64,000 nucleotides of DNA from JACJWR01 sp963842975 (GCA_963842975.1 CAWJIH010000004.1:1-64000), one strand, 5' to 3'; counted from the first letter of the stretch, positions 41,688 through 51,141 are shown. Program-made: numbers and translations. Notes: a model not told the origin generated them from the letters alone.

Positions 41688-41792
41688 CTACTCCTTCAGG
41701 ATTCGGTATACGACGTAGCCTGCGAACCACACGATGACGATGCTGGCCAAGACCAGCAGGGCTGTGAAGAAATGTTCGACCACGCCCGCCAT
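41688..41792 (-). CDS. 34-residue single-span membrane protein
   Basis: MAGVVEHFFTALLVLASIVI, continuing VWFAGYVVYRILKE: one transmembrane helix with a basic C-terminus. It fits the gap between the DsrE-like and nitrobindin genes in the same direction. The frame extends upstream, but the added part is not protein-like. Function unknown. Confidence 0.6.
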   Translation of the reverse strand: MAGVVEHFFTALLVLASIVIVWFAGYVVYRILKE

Positions 41793-41833
41793 CCTAGCGC
41801 CTCTGTGGTTCGGCGCACTGGTCCGCTGAAGGC

Positions 41834-42202
41834 CTAGTAGACCAGCGAGGTGGTTTCCGGGGAAAGGATCTCCTCCACGAAAGTCGCCGATCCGGCTATC
41901 CGAACCCCTGGCCGGAGGTCGTGTTCGGTGAGGTTTCGCCGGGCTGCGCACTGGCTGCACACCGTGACCGTTCCAACGTCCAGGAGGGTTCCCAGAAGTT
42001 CAGCCAGGGGCGGCGCAAAGGGGAGTACCACGTCTTCCAGCACGCCGGGTGACGCCAATGCAACCGCGTCGCCGGTGAGCCAGAGTGATACTTCGACCCC
42101 CGCGGTTGTTGCGGTGGCGGCCACGGTCAGAGCCTGCGAGACGCGTTCAGCCGATTCAACCCCCCAGGTCAGTTTGACGACCAGGTGCGCAGCTGGCGGC
42201 AT
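41834..42202 (-). CDS. DsrE-family protein with CxxC motif
   Basis: 122-residue DsrE-fold protein. LVVKLTWGVESAERVSQALTVA is the first helix-strand unit; TVTVCSQCAARRNL carries the CxxC and Arg motif expected of sulfur-binding DsrE proteins of this subgroup. It is second in the operon after DUF4395. It is distinct from the DsrE protein in the SQR operon. Confidence 0.82.
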   Translation of the reverse strand: MPPAAHLVVKLTWGVESAERVSQALTVAATATTAGVEVSLWLTGDAVALASPGVLEDVVLPFAPPLAELLGTLLDVGTVTVCSQCAARRNLTEHDLRPGVRIAGSATFVEEILSPETTSLVY

Positions 42203-42214
42203 CGGCGGCGGTTG

Positions 42215-42706
42215 TCAGCCGATCGGGGCTTCGCGCGGCGCGGGAGAGGTGGTGTCGGTCAAGTCCGCTGTCACGACTGTCCCACCGAGCAGCATGCCGT
42301 AGGCAATACACCCGAGGCAGCGGTTGAGCACTGCGTGTGAGAGGGCCGCGACCAAGATGACCGCGGTGAGGACGTAGAACACGCTCGACAGGCCTATGGT
42401 GCCAGCCAGCAGAGCGATCACCGAAATGAGCATCCCGAGGGCTTGCCCAAACCGCAGCGGGCGCTCAGATTCCCGACGCGGACTCGGCTTCATCCGGGAC
42501 TCGACGAGTGCCCGGTAGATCGCGGCGTAGGGGTGGAAATGCAGGCCGAGCACCGCACCGAAGGCGAACACCAGCGTTTGGATGGCCAGCAGGATCAGCC
42601 CACTGGAAGGCCCCAGCAACATTGCACCGCCCAAGACCAGGGCCGTGATGGATGCGATAAACCTAGATTCGCGGGGATCAATCATGGCGGCGCTCCGAGC
42701 AGACAT
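42215..42706 (-). CDS. DUF4395-family membrane protein
   Basis: 163-residue membrane protein with about four spans. The N-terminal DPRESRFIASITALVLGGAML and the Cys-containing NRCLGCIAYGM near the C-terminus are typical of DUF4395, often found beside thioredoxin-like and sulfurtransferase genes. TACAGT ends 7 nt before ATG 42706, so this is taken as the operon start; the frame also reads from 42775. Function unknown. Confidence 0.82.
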   Translation of the reverse strand: MSARSAAMIDPRESRFIASITALVLGGAMLLGPSSGLILLAIQTLVFAFGAVLGLHFHPYAAIYRALVESRMKPSPRRESERPLRFGQALGMLISVIALLAGTIGLSSVFYVLTAVILVAALSHAVLNRCLGCIAYGMLLGGTVVTADLTDTTSPAPREAPIG

Positions 42707-42713
42707 GCGGCCA

Positions 42714-42719
42714 ACTGTA
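42714..42719 (-). promoter_or_regulatory. -10 element TACAGT of the DUF4395-dtd operon
   Basis: TACAGT ends 7 nt before ATG 42706; leaderless-type spacing. Confidence 0.5.
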
Positions 42720-42850
42720 GAGTTTGTCCCCCATTTGGTCTGGGATCTTTGGGATTCGACGTGTCGCGCCGCCATGCCATGCGTAGATTGACAGAGACTC
42801 TGTGGTGCCTCTTGGGGCGCCTGGTCAAGGTGCGCTCGGAGGTGTGCAGG

Positions 42851-44611
42851 ATGAGATGGTTGGGCCGGCTGTCCGGAGTCGCAGGGGTTGCCGTGCTGCT
42901 CTCGATGCTGTTGACGACGGCACCTGCCTCTGCGTTCGGTGCCGCACCAAGCGCGGATTTCGGTGCCGTGCCTAGTCAGGTGCTCCCGGCAGCAGACGGG
43001 TCGGCTCCGCAGGCGCCTCGGCTGCCCGGGCGCGACGTGATGCGGATGGCGACGGGTGCAGCACCAGGAGCCACGGTTTGGGGCAACCTGACGATCACCA
43101 GGCCAGTGGCCGCCGGTTGGGCGGTGGCTTATCCCTGCGATGCGCCACGCCCGCTGGCCTCAAACGTCAATTTTGCCGCTGACCAGACGGTGGCCAACTT
43201 CGTCGGTGTGCGCACCGATTCACGCGGTGCTATCTGCTTGTACTCCACCGCGGACACCCATGTGGTGTTTGACCTCGTTGCCGCGTCCGATGTGGTGCCA
43301 GCCACCTCCCCGGTGCGCATCATGGACACCAGGGAACTTCAGTTTGGTACCGGTACGCCACTTCCAGCGCGCGGCGTGCTCGCGGTCCAGACCGGCGCGG
43401 CAGCGGGCAGTACCGTCTGGGGAAACCTCACCGTGGTCAACCCGGCGGGCGGTGGCTGGGCGGTCGCCTACCCGTGTGATCAACCTCGTCCGTTGGCGTC
43501 GAATATCAACTATGCCGCGGGGTCGACCCGGGCCGGGTTCGTCGCGGTGCAGGTAGACCCGCAGGGCGCGTTCTGTGTTTCCAGCTCCGCCGGCGCGCAT
43601 GTGGTGTTCGATCAGGTGGCAGCCTCTGCTGCGATCGTGGCGGCCCCACCAACGCGACTCCTCGACACCCGGCTGCCTGAGTTCGGTGGGGCACCCTTGC
43701 CGATCCAGGGCAGTGTGGCTGTCGTCACCGGGGCGCCTGCGCGTTCGACGGTGTGGGGGACGCTCACGATCCCCGCTGGGTCGGCATCGGGTTGGGCCGT
43801 GGCCTACCCCTGCGACAGCCCGCCGCCGCAGTCCTCCAACGTGAACTATTCCCCGGGGCAATCGGTGGCCAACCTGGTTGCGGTGCGGACGGATTCGGAT
43901 GGGCGCTTCTGCATCTACTCCTCAGGAAGCGCGCACGCGGTCTTTGATGGGGTCATCGCCTCGGATGCGGTACCTGCGTCGGCACCGGTGCGAAAGACCG
44001 ACAGCCGCATCGACTGGTCTGGCCCGGGGCAGGTGGTGACGGTTCGAGTGGAGAACCACACCACAACTCGGGCCACCATCGCCATGTGGCAGCGCGGTGA
44101 GGATGGGACGTACGCCCCGGTCCGCGGCCCGGTTCTGGGTTGGGTGGGGGAGCAGGGCACCGGCGACGGACAATTCAACGTGGCCCGAACTCCGGAGGGC
44201 GCCTTCGCGTTCACGGAGACTTTCGGGATCCTCAGCAACCCTGGCACCCAGATGCCCTACTTCAAAGTGGACCGCTATGACTGGTGGGACGGCAACCCGG
44301 ACAGCCCCACCTTCAACACGCATGTGCGCGCCGACTGGGTCCCCGGATTGGGTTCGGAACGACTGATCAACTACGGCTACGCCTACTACTACGCAGCTGC
44401 CTTCAACTACAACCCGGAGCAGAATCCCGCCAAGGGGTCGGCTTTCTTCCTGCACGTGTCCACGAATGGGCCCACTGGGGGTTGCATCTCGGTGCCGTTG
44501 GCGGACATGGCGGCTATCTTGCGCGCGATGGATCCGCAACGCGCCCCGGTGATAACGATCGGGGTCGGAGGTTGGGGGACATTCATCGTGGACCGGGCCA
44601 ACCGGGTGTAG
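42851..44611 (+). CDS. Secreted L,D-transpeptidase-like protein with three surface repeats
   Basis: 586-residue exported protein. A signal peptide (MRWLGRLSG, hydrophobic run, cleavage near ASA) is followed by three repeats of about 105 residues. Each carries STVWGNLTV, GWAVAYPC, SNINYAAG, a CxYS-type strand and HVVFDxVAAS. The C-terminal part (about residues 400-586) looks like a YkuD-type L,D-transpeptidase ending in HVSTNGPTGGCISVPLADM, with the catalytic Cys in GGC. It would cross-link or modify peptidoglycan at the cell surface. ATG 42851 has GGAGG 8 nt upstream. Confidence 0.8.
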   Translation: MRWLGRLSGVAGVAVLLSMLLTTAPASAFGAAPSADFGAVPSQVLPAADGSAPQAPRLPGRDVMRMATGAAPGATVWGNLTITRPVAAGWAVAYPCDAPRPLASNVNFAADQTVANFVGVRTDSRGAICLYSTADTHVVFDLVAASDVVPATSPVRIMDTRELQFGTGTPLPARGVLAVQTGAAAGSTVWGNLTVVNPAGGGWAVAYPCDQPRPLASNINYAAGSTRAGFVAVQVDPQGAFCVSSSAGAHVVFDQVAASAAIVAAPPTRLLDTRLPEFGGAPLPIQGSVAVVTGAPARSTVWGTLTIPAGSASGWAVAYPCDSPPPQSSNVNYSPGQSVANLVAVRTDSDGRFCIYSSGSAHAVFDGVIASDAVPASAPVRKTDSRIDWSGPGQVVTVRVENHTTTRATIAMWQRGEDGTYAPVRGPVLGWVGEQGTGDGQFNVARTPEGAFAFTETFGILSNPGTQMPYFKVDRYDWWDGNPDSPTFNTHVRADWVPGLGSERLINYGYAYYYAAAFNYNPEQNPAKGSAFFLHVSTNGPTGGCISVPLADMAAILRAMDPQRAPVITIGVGGWGTFIVDRANRV

Positions 44612-44632
44612 AGCGGGTCAACTGGTTCCCGA

Positions 44633-45328
44633 CTACTGCTCGCTCACCACTTCGTACTCGTGTGGTGCGACGAACCGATAGCCCACGTTGCGGACAGTGC
44701 CGATCAGGTGCTCAAACTCGGGACCGAGTTTGGCCCGGAGCCGCCGAACATGGACGTCGACGGTGCGGGTGCCGCCGTAGAAGTCGTACCCCCACACCTC
44801 CTGGAGCAGTTGGGCACGGGTGAAAACCCGACCTGGATGCTGGGCCAGGAACTTCAGCAACTCGAACTCTTTGAACGTTAGGTCAAGCGGTCGGTTGCGC
44901 AGCCGCGCGGTGTACGACGATTCGTCGACCACCAAGTCGCCGTTGCGAATCAGGTCAGGCTCATCGTCTGCATCGCCGGTTCCGCGGGCCAAAGCCAGTC
45001 GCAGCCTGGCGTCGAGTTCGGCAGGTCCGGCGGAGTCGAGGACCAGGTCATCGATTCCCCATTCGGAGTTGACGCCGGCGAGCCCGCCTTCGGTGGTGAT
45101 GAGCAACACCGGTACCGCGACCCCGGTCGATCGAATCACCCGGCAGAGCCCCTTGATCGCAACCAAGTCGGCGCGGCCATCTACGAGGAGGGCGTCCACC
45201 GGCGGGGCGTCGATCAGAGCGCTGGGCTCGGCGTGGACCACTTTGATCCGATGCGAAAGCAACCCCAGGGCTGGTAGGACTTCGACGCTCGCCTGCCGGG
45301 AATTGGTTAGCAGCAAGAGGTGGCTCAT
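44633..45328 (-). CDS. glnR: GlnR-like orphan response regulator
   Basis: 231-residue OmpR-type regulator. The receiver domain begins HLLLLTNSRQASVE and lacks the paired acidic residues of a normal phosphorylation pocket, as in GlnR. The winged helix DLTFKEFELLKFLAQHPGRV with TVDVHVRRLRAKLGPEFEHL is canonical. GlnR controls nitrogen assimilation, and in actinobacteria also links to phosphate and carbon. It is divergent from mshD, as in mycobacteria. ATG 45328 has GGGAGG 10 nt upstream. Confidence 0.85.
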   Translation of the reverse strand: MSHLLLLTNSRQASVEVLPALGLLSHRIKVVHAEPSALIDAPPVDALLVDGRADLVAIKGLCRVIRSTGVAVPVLLITTEGGLAGVNSEWGIDDLVLDSAGPAELDARLRLALARGTGDADDEPDLIRNGDLVVDESSYTARLRNRPLDLTFKEFELLKFLAQHPGRVFTRAQLLQEVWGYDFYGGTRTVDVHVRRLRAKLGPEFEHLIGTVRNVGYRFVAPHEYEVVSEQ

Positions 45329-45442
45329 GTTCCCAACACCTCCCAAACGGCTGCAACAGGGTCCCAGGATACCTGCCGTGGGTGTTTCCGCCTACCACGC
45401 GGGATCCACCCCGGCCTGCTGCCGGAATCAGCACGACCCGCA

Positions 45443-45448
45443 TAGGCT
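45443..45448 (+). promoter_or_regulatory. -10 element TAGGCT of mshD
   Basis: TAGGCT ends 7 nt before GTG 45456; leaderless-type spacing. Confidence 0.55.
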
Positions 45449-45455
45449 GGCGGCT

Positions 45456-46352
45456 GTGAGCTGGCAAACAACCGTTCTGGAAAGGTCCCTCAACGAGAGT
45501 GAGCGGGCCGAGGTGGGGCGGTTGGTGGCCAAATGCGCCGAGCATGATGCGGCGAAACCGTTGTCTGACGCCAACTTGCTCGCGCCCTCGTCGACTGCTG
45601 CGCACGTCTTCGTTCGAGGCGCCGATTCCGGCGATTTGTGGGCCTATGCGGTGGTGGACGGGCCGGTTGCCGAGGGTGCGGTATGCCCGGAGCGCAGAGG
45701 ACGCGGGATCGGTGGCGAACTGGTCGCGGCAGGGAGGGCACTCGGTGCGAGCCAGGCCTGGGCCCACGCCAATTTGCCGGCGGCTCAGCGACTCGCCGCG
45801 CAGTTCGGCGCGGAACCCGAGCGCAGGCTGCTTGTGATGGGCCTACCAGCCGTCGATATCGACGGCACATCGCCGAAACTCCCCGCGGGATTCCGGCTGC
45901 GGAGTTATCTCGGATCCGCTGACGACCAGCCGATACTCAACGTGAATCGGGATGCTTTCGTCGACCTGCCGGATCAGGGCTCGTGGACGGCGTCCGATCT
46001 GGCGGCGCGCATCGGGGCACCATGGTTCTCCGCCGAGGACCTCCTGCTCCTGTCCGACGACGCCACGGGTCACATTGCCGGATTTCACTGGACCAAGATT
46101 CACCCCAGTGGGATCGGGGAGATCTATGTGGTGGCGCTGGCACCCGAATACCTCGGTCGGGGCTTGGGCACGTTGCTGGTCCGGGCTGGGTTGGTGCATC
46201 TGCTGGAGCGCGGCTGCCCACAGGTGATGTTGTTCGTGGACGCCAGCAACACCTCTGCTCGTCGGGTGTACGACCGGCTCGGCTTCACGGTGACGCGCGA
46301 GGACATCCTCTATCGGCTAACCAAGGCGGTGTCTGGCAGGGTGAGCACATGA
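45456..46352 (+). CDS. mshD: Mycothiol synthase
   Basis: 298-residue protein with two GNAT domains, the acetyltransferase that completes mycothiol from Cys-GlcN-Ins. The C-terminal domain has the acetyl-CoA motif VVALAPEYLGRGLGTLLVRAG and LFVDASNTSARRVYDRLGF. The N-terminal domain keeps a degenerate RRGRGIGGELVAAG. Mycothiol is confined to actinobacteria, which anchors the host assignment. The stop overlaps the ppk1 start (ATGA). Confidence 0.93.
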   Translation: MSWQTTVLERSLNESERAEVGRLVAKCAEHDAAKPLSDANLLAPSSTAAHVFVRGADSGDLWAYAVVDGPVAEGAVCPERRGRGIGGELVAAGRALGASQAWAHANLPAAQRLAAQFGAEPERRLLVMGLPAVDIDGTSPKLPAGFRLRSYLGSADDQPILNVNRDAFVDLPDQGSWTASDLAARIGAPWFSAEDLLLLSDDATGHIAGFHWTKIHPSGIGEIYVVALAPEYLGRGLGTLLVRAGLVHLLERGCPQVMLFVDASNTSARRVYDRLGFTVTREDILYRLTKAVSGRVST

Positions 46353-48460
46353 ACGACATGGCGGTGGCAGAGGAAACCTCACCAGTGGAGGGGGACCTCC
46401 CAACTGGCCGATTCATTGACCGCGAGTTGTCCTGGCTGGCATTCAACCAGCGGGTCCTCGAACTTGCCGAGGATCGGTCACTGCCACTGCTGGAACGGGC
46501 GAAGTTCCTCGCAATCTTCGGATCAAACCTCGACGAGTTCTACATGGTGCGCGTTGCGGGCTTGAAACGCCGGATCGCAACCGGCATCGCAGTGCGTGCC
46601 GCCAGCGGTCTGCTGCCCCGGGAAGTCCACGACGCGGTGTTGGCCGCAAGCCAGGAATTGATGCGCCGACAGGCCGCCTGTTTCCGCGACGAGGTGTCGC
46701 CAGGTTTGGCCGCGGAAGGCATTGAGGTGGTGCGCTGGGGTGACTTGGCCGAATCTGAGCGGCTGGAACTGGCGGTCTTCTTCAGCGACAAGGTTTACCC
46801 GGTCCTCACCCCACTTGCCGTCGACCCGGCGCATCCATTCCCCTACATTTCCGGGCTTTCGCTGAACCTCGCCGTGCTGGTGCGTAATCCGCACACCGGC
46901 AACGAACTTTTCGCGCGGGTCAAGGTGCCGCCCTCGCTGGCTCGATACGTCCACGTCGGTCGGCATCGTTTCGTGACGCTCGAAGATGTGATCGCAGCGC
47001 ACCTCGACCAACTGTTCCCGGGGATGGAGATAATCGAGCATCACAACTTCCGGGTGACCCGCAACGAGGACGTGGAGGTTGAAGAGGACGACGCGGAGAA
47101 CCTGCTGAAGGCGCTGGAGCGTGAGCTCATGCGTCGTCGCTTCGGCCCGCCGGTCCGCCTTGAGGTGGAGGAGACCATCTCCGAGCACGTCTACGACCTG
47201 TTGGTGCGCGAATTGCGTGTCACCGCCTCAGAGGTCTTCCGGCTGCCGTGGCCGCTGGACTTGCGCGGGTTGTGGACGCTTGTGGAGTTGGACCGTGAGG
47301 ATCTGAAAGATCCCCCATTCGTGCCCAAGACGAGTCGCGAACTGGCCGAGGTCGAATCAGCCAAGGCACCCGACGTGCTAGAAGCCATGCGCACCAAAGA
47401 GGTGCTGTTGCATCACCCGTATGAGTCGTTTTCCACCTCGGTGCAGCGTTTCCTCGAGCAGGCCGCAGCAGACCCCAAGGTGTTGGCCATCAAGCAGACG
47501 CTCTATCGCACCTCCGGTGACTCCCCGATTGTGGATGCGCTCATCGATGCTGCCCAGTCGGGCAAGCAGGTGCTGGCGTTGGTGGAAATCAAGGCCCGCT
47601 TCGATGAAGAGGCCAACATCACCTGGGCGCGCAAGTTGGAACGTGCCGGGGTACACGTGGTCTACGGCCTGGTGGGTTTGAAGACGCACTGCAAACTCAG
47701 CATGGTGGTGCGCGACGAGGGCGAGCGGCTGGTCCGCTACTGCCACATCGGTACCGGCAACTACCACCCGAAGACGGCGCGCCTGTACGAGGACATGGGC
47801 ATCCTGACCACGGACGCAGCGGTTGGGGTGGACGTGGCGAACGTTTTCAACCAACTTTCCGGCTACTCCATGAACACCTCGTATGAACGCCTGCTGGTGG
47901 CGCCGCACAGCATCCGCAGCGGACTCGTTGAGCGCATCGAACGCGAGATTGTGCATCACCGGGAAGGCCGTCCCGCCAGGGTTCGCTTCAAGTGCAATTC
48001 GATCGTCGACGAGCGGGTTATTGATGCGCTGTACCGCGCCTCCCAAGAGGGAGTGCCGGTGGACGTGTGGGTCCGCGGAATCTGTGCGATCCGCCCCGGC
48101 GTGGCCGGTATGAGCGAAACGATTCGGGTGCGAAGCATTCTTGGGCGTTTCCTGGAACACTCTCGGGTCTATGAATTCGCCAATGGTGGCAATCCGGAAG
48201 TTTGGATCGGATCTGCGGATCTCATGCATCGCAATCTGGATCGCCGAGTGGAGACGCTGGTGTCGTTGAGTGACCCAGGCCATGTCGCCACCACGAATGC
48301 GCTATTCGACATGGCATTCGCGGACAACACCGCGGCCTGGGATCTAGATTCGGACGGCATGTGGCACCGGCGCACGGTCGATCCGGAGGGCGAACCACTT
48401 GTTGACCTTCAGAGCCAGTTGATCTACAACGTGACCCACCGTGGAGGGACTGTCCTATGA
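46349..48460 (+). CDS. ppk1: Polyphosphate kinase 1
   Basis: 703-residue PPK1 that makes polyphosphate from ATP. Domains in order: helical N domain (FIDRELSWLAFNQRVLELA), head domain, and two phospholipase D-like C domains with VLAIKQTLYRTSGDSPIVDAL, VEIKARFDEEANI and YCHIGTGNYHPKTARLYED (conserved active-site region). ATG 46349 overlaps the mshD stop, and its own stop overlaps the CYTH-CHAD gene. Confidence 0.97.
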   Translation: MNDMAVAEETSPVEGDLPTGRFIDRELSWLAFNQRVLELAEDRSLPLLERAKFLAIFGSNLDEFYMVRVAGLKRRIATGIAVRAASGLLPREVHDAVLAASQELMRRQAACFRDEVSPGLAAEGIEVVRWGDLAESERLELAVFFSDKVYPVLTPLAVDPAHPFPYISGLSLNLAVLVRNPHTGNELFARVKVPPSLARYVHVGRHRFVTLEDVIAAHLDQLFPGMEIIEHHNFRVTRNEDVEVEEDDAENLLKALERELMRRRFGPPVRLEVEETISEHVYDLLVRELRVTASEVFRLPWPLDLRGLWTLVELDREDLKDPPFVPKTSRELAEVESAKAPDVLEAMRTKEVLLHHPYESFSTSVQRFLEQAAADPKVLAIKQTLYRTSGDSPIVDALIDAAQSGKQVLALVEIKARFDEEANITWARKLERAGVHVVYGLVGLKTHCKLSMVVRDEGERLVRYCHIGTGNYHPKTARLYEDMGILTTDAAVGVDVANVFNQLSGYSMNTSYERLLVAPHSIRSGLVERIEREIVHHREGRPARVRFKCNSIVDERVIDALYRASQEGVPVDVWVRGICAIRPGVAGMSETIRVRSILGRFLEHSRVYEFANGGNPEVWIGSADLMHRNLDRRVETLVSLSDPGHVATTNALFDMAFADNTAAWDLDSDGMWHRRTVDPEGEPLVDLQSQLIYNVTHRGGTVL

Positions 48461-50058
48461 CATCCGCAGACGCCGAGGACCCGACGCCCCCCGACGTCCG
48501 GCGGGACGATCCTCCCACCGCGGACCCGAGCCCGGAACACCCGCATCCGGAGGAGATCCGAGAGGTGGCTCGCAAACTGCGCGTGCACGGGCTATTCCGA
48601 CTCCCCGACCTCGGCGCCTTGGCCGACGTCGACCGGGTGGCCGAGCAGAGCACTCGGGAGTTGGCCGCGGTCTACTACGACACCGAAGACTTGAAGCTGT
48701 TCCGCTGGGGCGTGACCCTTCGACGGCGGGAGGGGGGCGACGACGCCGGCTGGCACCTGAAGCTCCCGGTGGACGGGGAAGAGGCCGGAGTGCGGGATGA
48801 GTTGCGGGTGCCGCTGGCCGATGGTGTGGCTGGCCATGTTCCCGATGCGCTGCGGGATGTGGTGACCGCCTATATCCGGTCCGAGCCCCTGGTGCCGGTG
48901 GTGGAGTTGCGGACCGAGCGGACTCCGTATCTGCTGTACGACGACGAAGGCACGGCCATCATCGAACTGGTGGACGACCGGGTGTCGATTCTCGATGGCG
49001 ACCGCGTGGTGTCGATGTTCCGCGAGATCGAAGTGGCCGATCTCGTCGAAGCCGCGGATCTGGCGGACGTGGTCGACACGTTGGTGGCCGCTGGCGGCGA
49101 GCCCAGTGTGGAGTCCAAGGCCGCCAGTGCCTTGGGCCCGGCGGCCTCACTTCCGCCGGACATCCCCAAACACGAGTCGGTGGGTCCGCAGGACGCCGCC
49201 GGCGACGCGGTGACGGCCTACCTGCGCAAACATGCTCGGGCGTTCCTCACCCAGGATCTGCGGGTACGCAGGGATCTGCCTGACGCCGTGCACCAGATGC
49301 GTGTCGCCGCCCGACGCCTGCGCAGCGGGTTGAAGACATTTGCGCCGCTGGTGGACTCCGAGTGGGCCGACACCTTGCGCGAGGAGTTGAAGTGGGTCGC
49401 CGGGGAATTGGGGCACGCGAGGGACACCGAGGTACTGCTCGAACGGCTGGATAACCACGCCGACGACTTGGGCGAGCGAGAAGCCATGCTGGTGCGCGCC
49501 GTGATGGATCCGGTACTGCGGGATCGGCTCGCAGGGGCCAGAGACCATGCCCTGAATGCCATGCGCAGCGAACGGCATGCAGCGCTGCTGGAGATGTTGA
49601 CTGAAGGCGCGGCCAACCCGCAACTCACCGAACTGGCGGAACGCCCGTGCGAGGAGGTGCTGCCGCCGCTGGTGGACAAAGCCTGGCGTCGGCTGCGTCG
49701 CTCGGTGAAGGGTCTGGCGCTGGAGGGGCCCTCGGAAACCTGGCATCAAGCACGCATCGCGGCCAAGCGAGCGCGTTATGCGGCCGGAGCGGTGATTCCG
49801 GTCTTTGGGACGCCCGCCGAGGAGCTGGAGGAGGCGCTGAGCGAGGTCACCGAGGTGCTCGGCGAGCATCAGGATGCGTGTGTCGCGCAGGACGTGATCC
49901 GGGAGATTGCAGCGCTCCGCGATGTGGACGGCGAAACCGGCTTTGCGCTAGGTCTGCTGCACGAGCACGAGTTCGAAGAGGAGATTCACAACCGGGTGCA
50001 GTTCCGGGAGATCTGGGCGACCGCCAAGCGAGTTCAGCGGCACACTCGGCTGGTGTGA
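48457..50058 (+). CDS. CYTH and CHAD domain protein
   Basis: 533-residue cytoplasmic protein. Residues about 30-205 form a CYTH tunnel domain (TRELAAVYYDTEDLKLFRWG, RREGGDDAGWHLKLPV, FREIEVA). Residues about 240-530 form a helical CHAD domain rich in conserved His and Arg (HQMRVAARRLRSGLKTF, WHQARIAAKRARYAAGAV). CHAD proteins bind polyphosphate granules, which fits its direct coupling to ppk1 (ATGA). The triphosphatase substrate of the CYTH part is unproven. Confidence 0.9.
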   Translation: MTSADAEDPTPPDVRRDDPPTADPSPEHPHPEEIREVARKLRVHGLFRLPDLGALADVDRVAEQSTRELAAVYYDTEDLKLFRWGVTLRRREGGDDAGWHLKLPVDGEEAGVRDELRVPLADGVAGHVPDALRDVVTAYIRSEPLVPVVELRTERTPYLLYDDEGTAIIELVDDRVSILDGDRVVSMFREIEVADLVEAADLADVVDTLVAAGGEPSVESKAASALGPAASLPPDIPKHESVGPQDAAGDAVTAYLRKHARAFLTQDLRVRRDLPDAVHQMRVAARRLRSGLKTFAPLVDSEWADTLREELKWVAGELGHARDTEVLLERLDNHADDLGEREAMLVRAVMDPVLRDRLAGARDHALNAMRSERHAALLEMLTEGAANPQLTELAERPCEEVLPPLVDKAWRRLRRSVKGLALEGPSETWHQARIAAKRARYAAGAVIPVFGTPAEELEEALSEVTEVLGEHQDACVAQDVIREIAALRDVDGETGFALGLLHEHEFEEEIHNRVQFREIWATAKRVQRHTRLV

Positions 50059-50061
50059 GAC

Positions 50062-50976
50062 GTGGCGGGCACGATTACGGCCGCAGGAGTAGTACTGGTT
50101 CGGCGAGCCAAGAGTGGCATCCAGATCTGCATGGTCCATCGGCCCCGGCACGGCGATTGGTCGCTGCCGAAAGGCAAAGCCGATCCGGGTGAGGCGCTGC
50201 CGAGCACGGCTCGGCGGGAAACCCTCGAGGAGACCGGTACCGACGTGGTGCTTGGGGCCCCACTGGCCCAACAACGGTACAAAGTTGACGGCCGACCGAA
50301 GACCGTTGACTACTGGGTTGCCCACGTTCGCCCAGGTGGGCCAGGATTTCGGCCGAACAGGGAAGTCGACCGCATCGAGTGGATGACGGTGCAGAAGGCC
50401 CGCGCCAAACTGACCTATCCGCGGGATCAGCATCTGGTGCTGGAGGCGATCGCCACCTCGCATACCTCCCCTTTCGTGGTGCTACGCCACACCGAGGCCA
50501 TGAAGCGCAGCGACTTCAAGGGCAGCAACGACTCCCGTCGCCCGATCACCAGCCGCGGGCGGGCCCAAGCGCGCGCAATCGTTGATCCGATCGTCGCTTT
50601 CGGCGAGCTACGGGTCCACAGTTCCGATTCGAGACGTTGTATGCAGACCGTGGAACCGTTGGCTGCGAGGGTGCGGCAGCAGATCGTGGAGGAGCCACTG
50701 TTCAGCGAGGAGAGTTTCGCCAGGCGCCCCAAAGTTGCCCAGGGTCGGCTGGCCGACCTCGCCAGCCGAACCGTCCCGGTGGTGCTGTGCACGCACCGGC
50801 CGGTCCTCCCGAGTGTGTTGGGCGGCTTGGCCTCGGAGTTTGGACTCAAAGCTCGGTCGTCGCGGTTGCGGCCCGACCTGGACCCAGGTGGGTTCGTGGT
50901 GCTGCATCGTGAACTAGACGCAAGGGATCGTCTGACCGGTCGCGTGATCGCGGTGGAGCGCTACGACGACTTCTAA
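50062..50976 (+). CDS. mutT1: MutT1-type Nudix hydrolase with histidine phosphatase domain
   Basis: 304-residue bifunctional protein like mycobacterial MutT1. Residues 1-140 are Nudix, with the box GKADPGEALPSTARRETLEE followed by TGTD. Residues about 150-300 are a histidine phosphatase starting VVLRHTEAMKRSDF (RH motif) with a later CTHRP. It would hydrolyse 8-oxo-GTP or diadenosine polyphosphates. GTG 50062 lies 3 bp after the CHAD stop, so it belongs to the mshD-ppk1 operon. Confidence 0.9.
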   Translation: MAGTITAAGVVLVRRAKSGIQICMVHRPRHGDWSLPKGKADPGEALPSTARRETLEETGTDVVLGAPLAQQRYKVDGRPKTVDYWVAHVRPGGPGFRPNREVDRIEWMTVQKARAKLTYPRDQHLVLEAIATSHTSPFVVLRHTEAMKRSDFKGSNDSRRPITSRGRAQARAIVDPIVAFGELRVHSSDSRRCMQTVEPLAARVRQQIVEEPLFSEESFARRPKVAQGRLADLASRTVPVVLCTHRPVLPSVLGGLASEFGLKARSSRLRPDLDPGGFVVLHRELDARDRLTGRVIAVERYDDF

Positions 50977-51096
50977 CGTTGGACGTTGAGCCCGGAGTCG
51001 TTGCGGTTCAGACGGTTTGCCGCCTCGGGGGGTTGGCTTCCAGCACGTCGATTCGACAGTCGCCCAAACGCATTCATGGCCAGTCGTTCCCAGACA

Positions 51097-51141
51097 GTTC
51101 ACCTTTTCGTTGATTGCCTGTTCGCGGTCGGTAACCGTTGC
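51097..51141 (+). promoter_or_regulatory. PHO-box-like direct repeats upstream of pstS
   Basis: GTTCACC at 51097 is followed by GTTGATT (51109), GTTCGCG (51120) and GTAACCG (51131), a spacing of 11-12 nt. Actinobacterial PhoP boxes are 11-bp direct repeats related to GTTCACC, so phosphate control of pst is likely. The rest of this 212-bp gap holds a possible -10 (TAGTTT, 51146-51151) and the pstS ribosome binding site. Confidence 0.55.

Noticed and set aside
41688..41960. 90-residue version of the small membrane protein
   Set aside because: The first 56 residues are Arg/Pro-rich and overlap the DsrE gene; only the last 34 residues look like a real protein.
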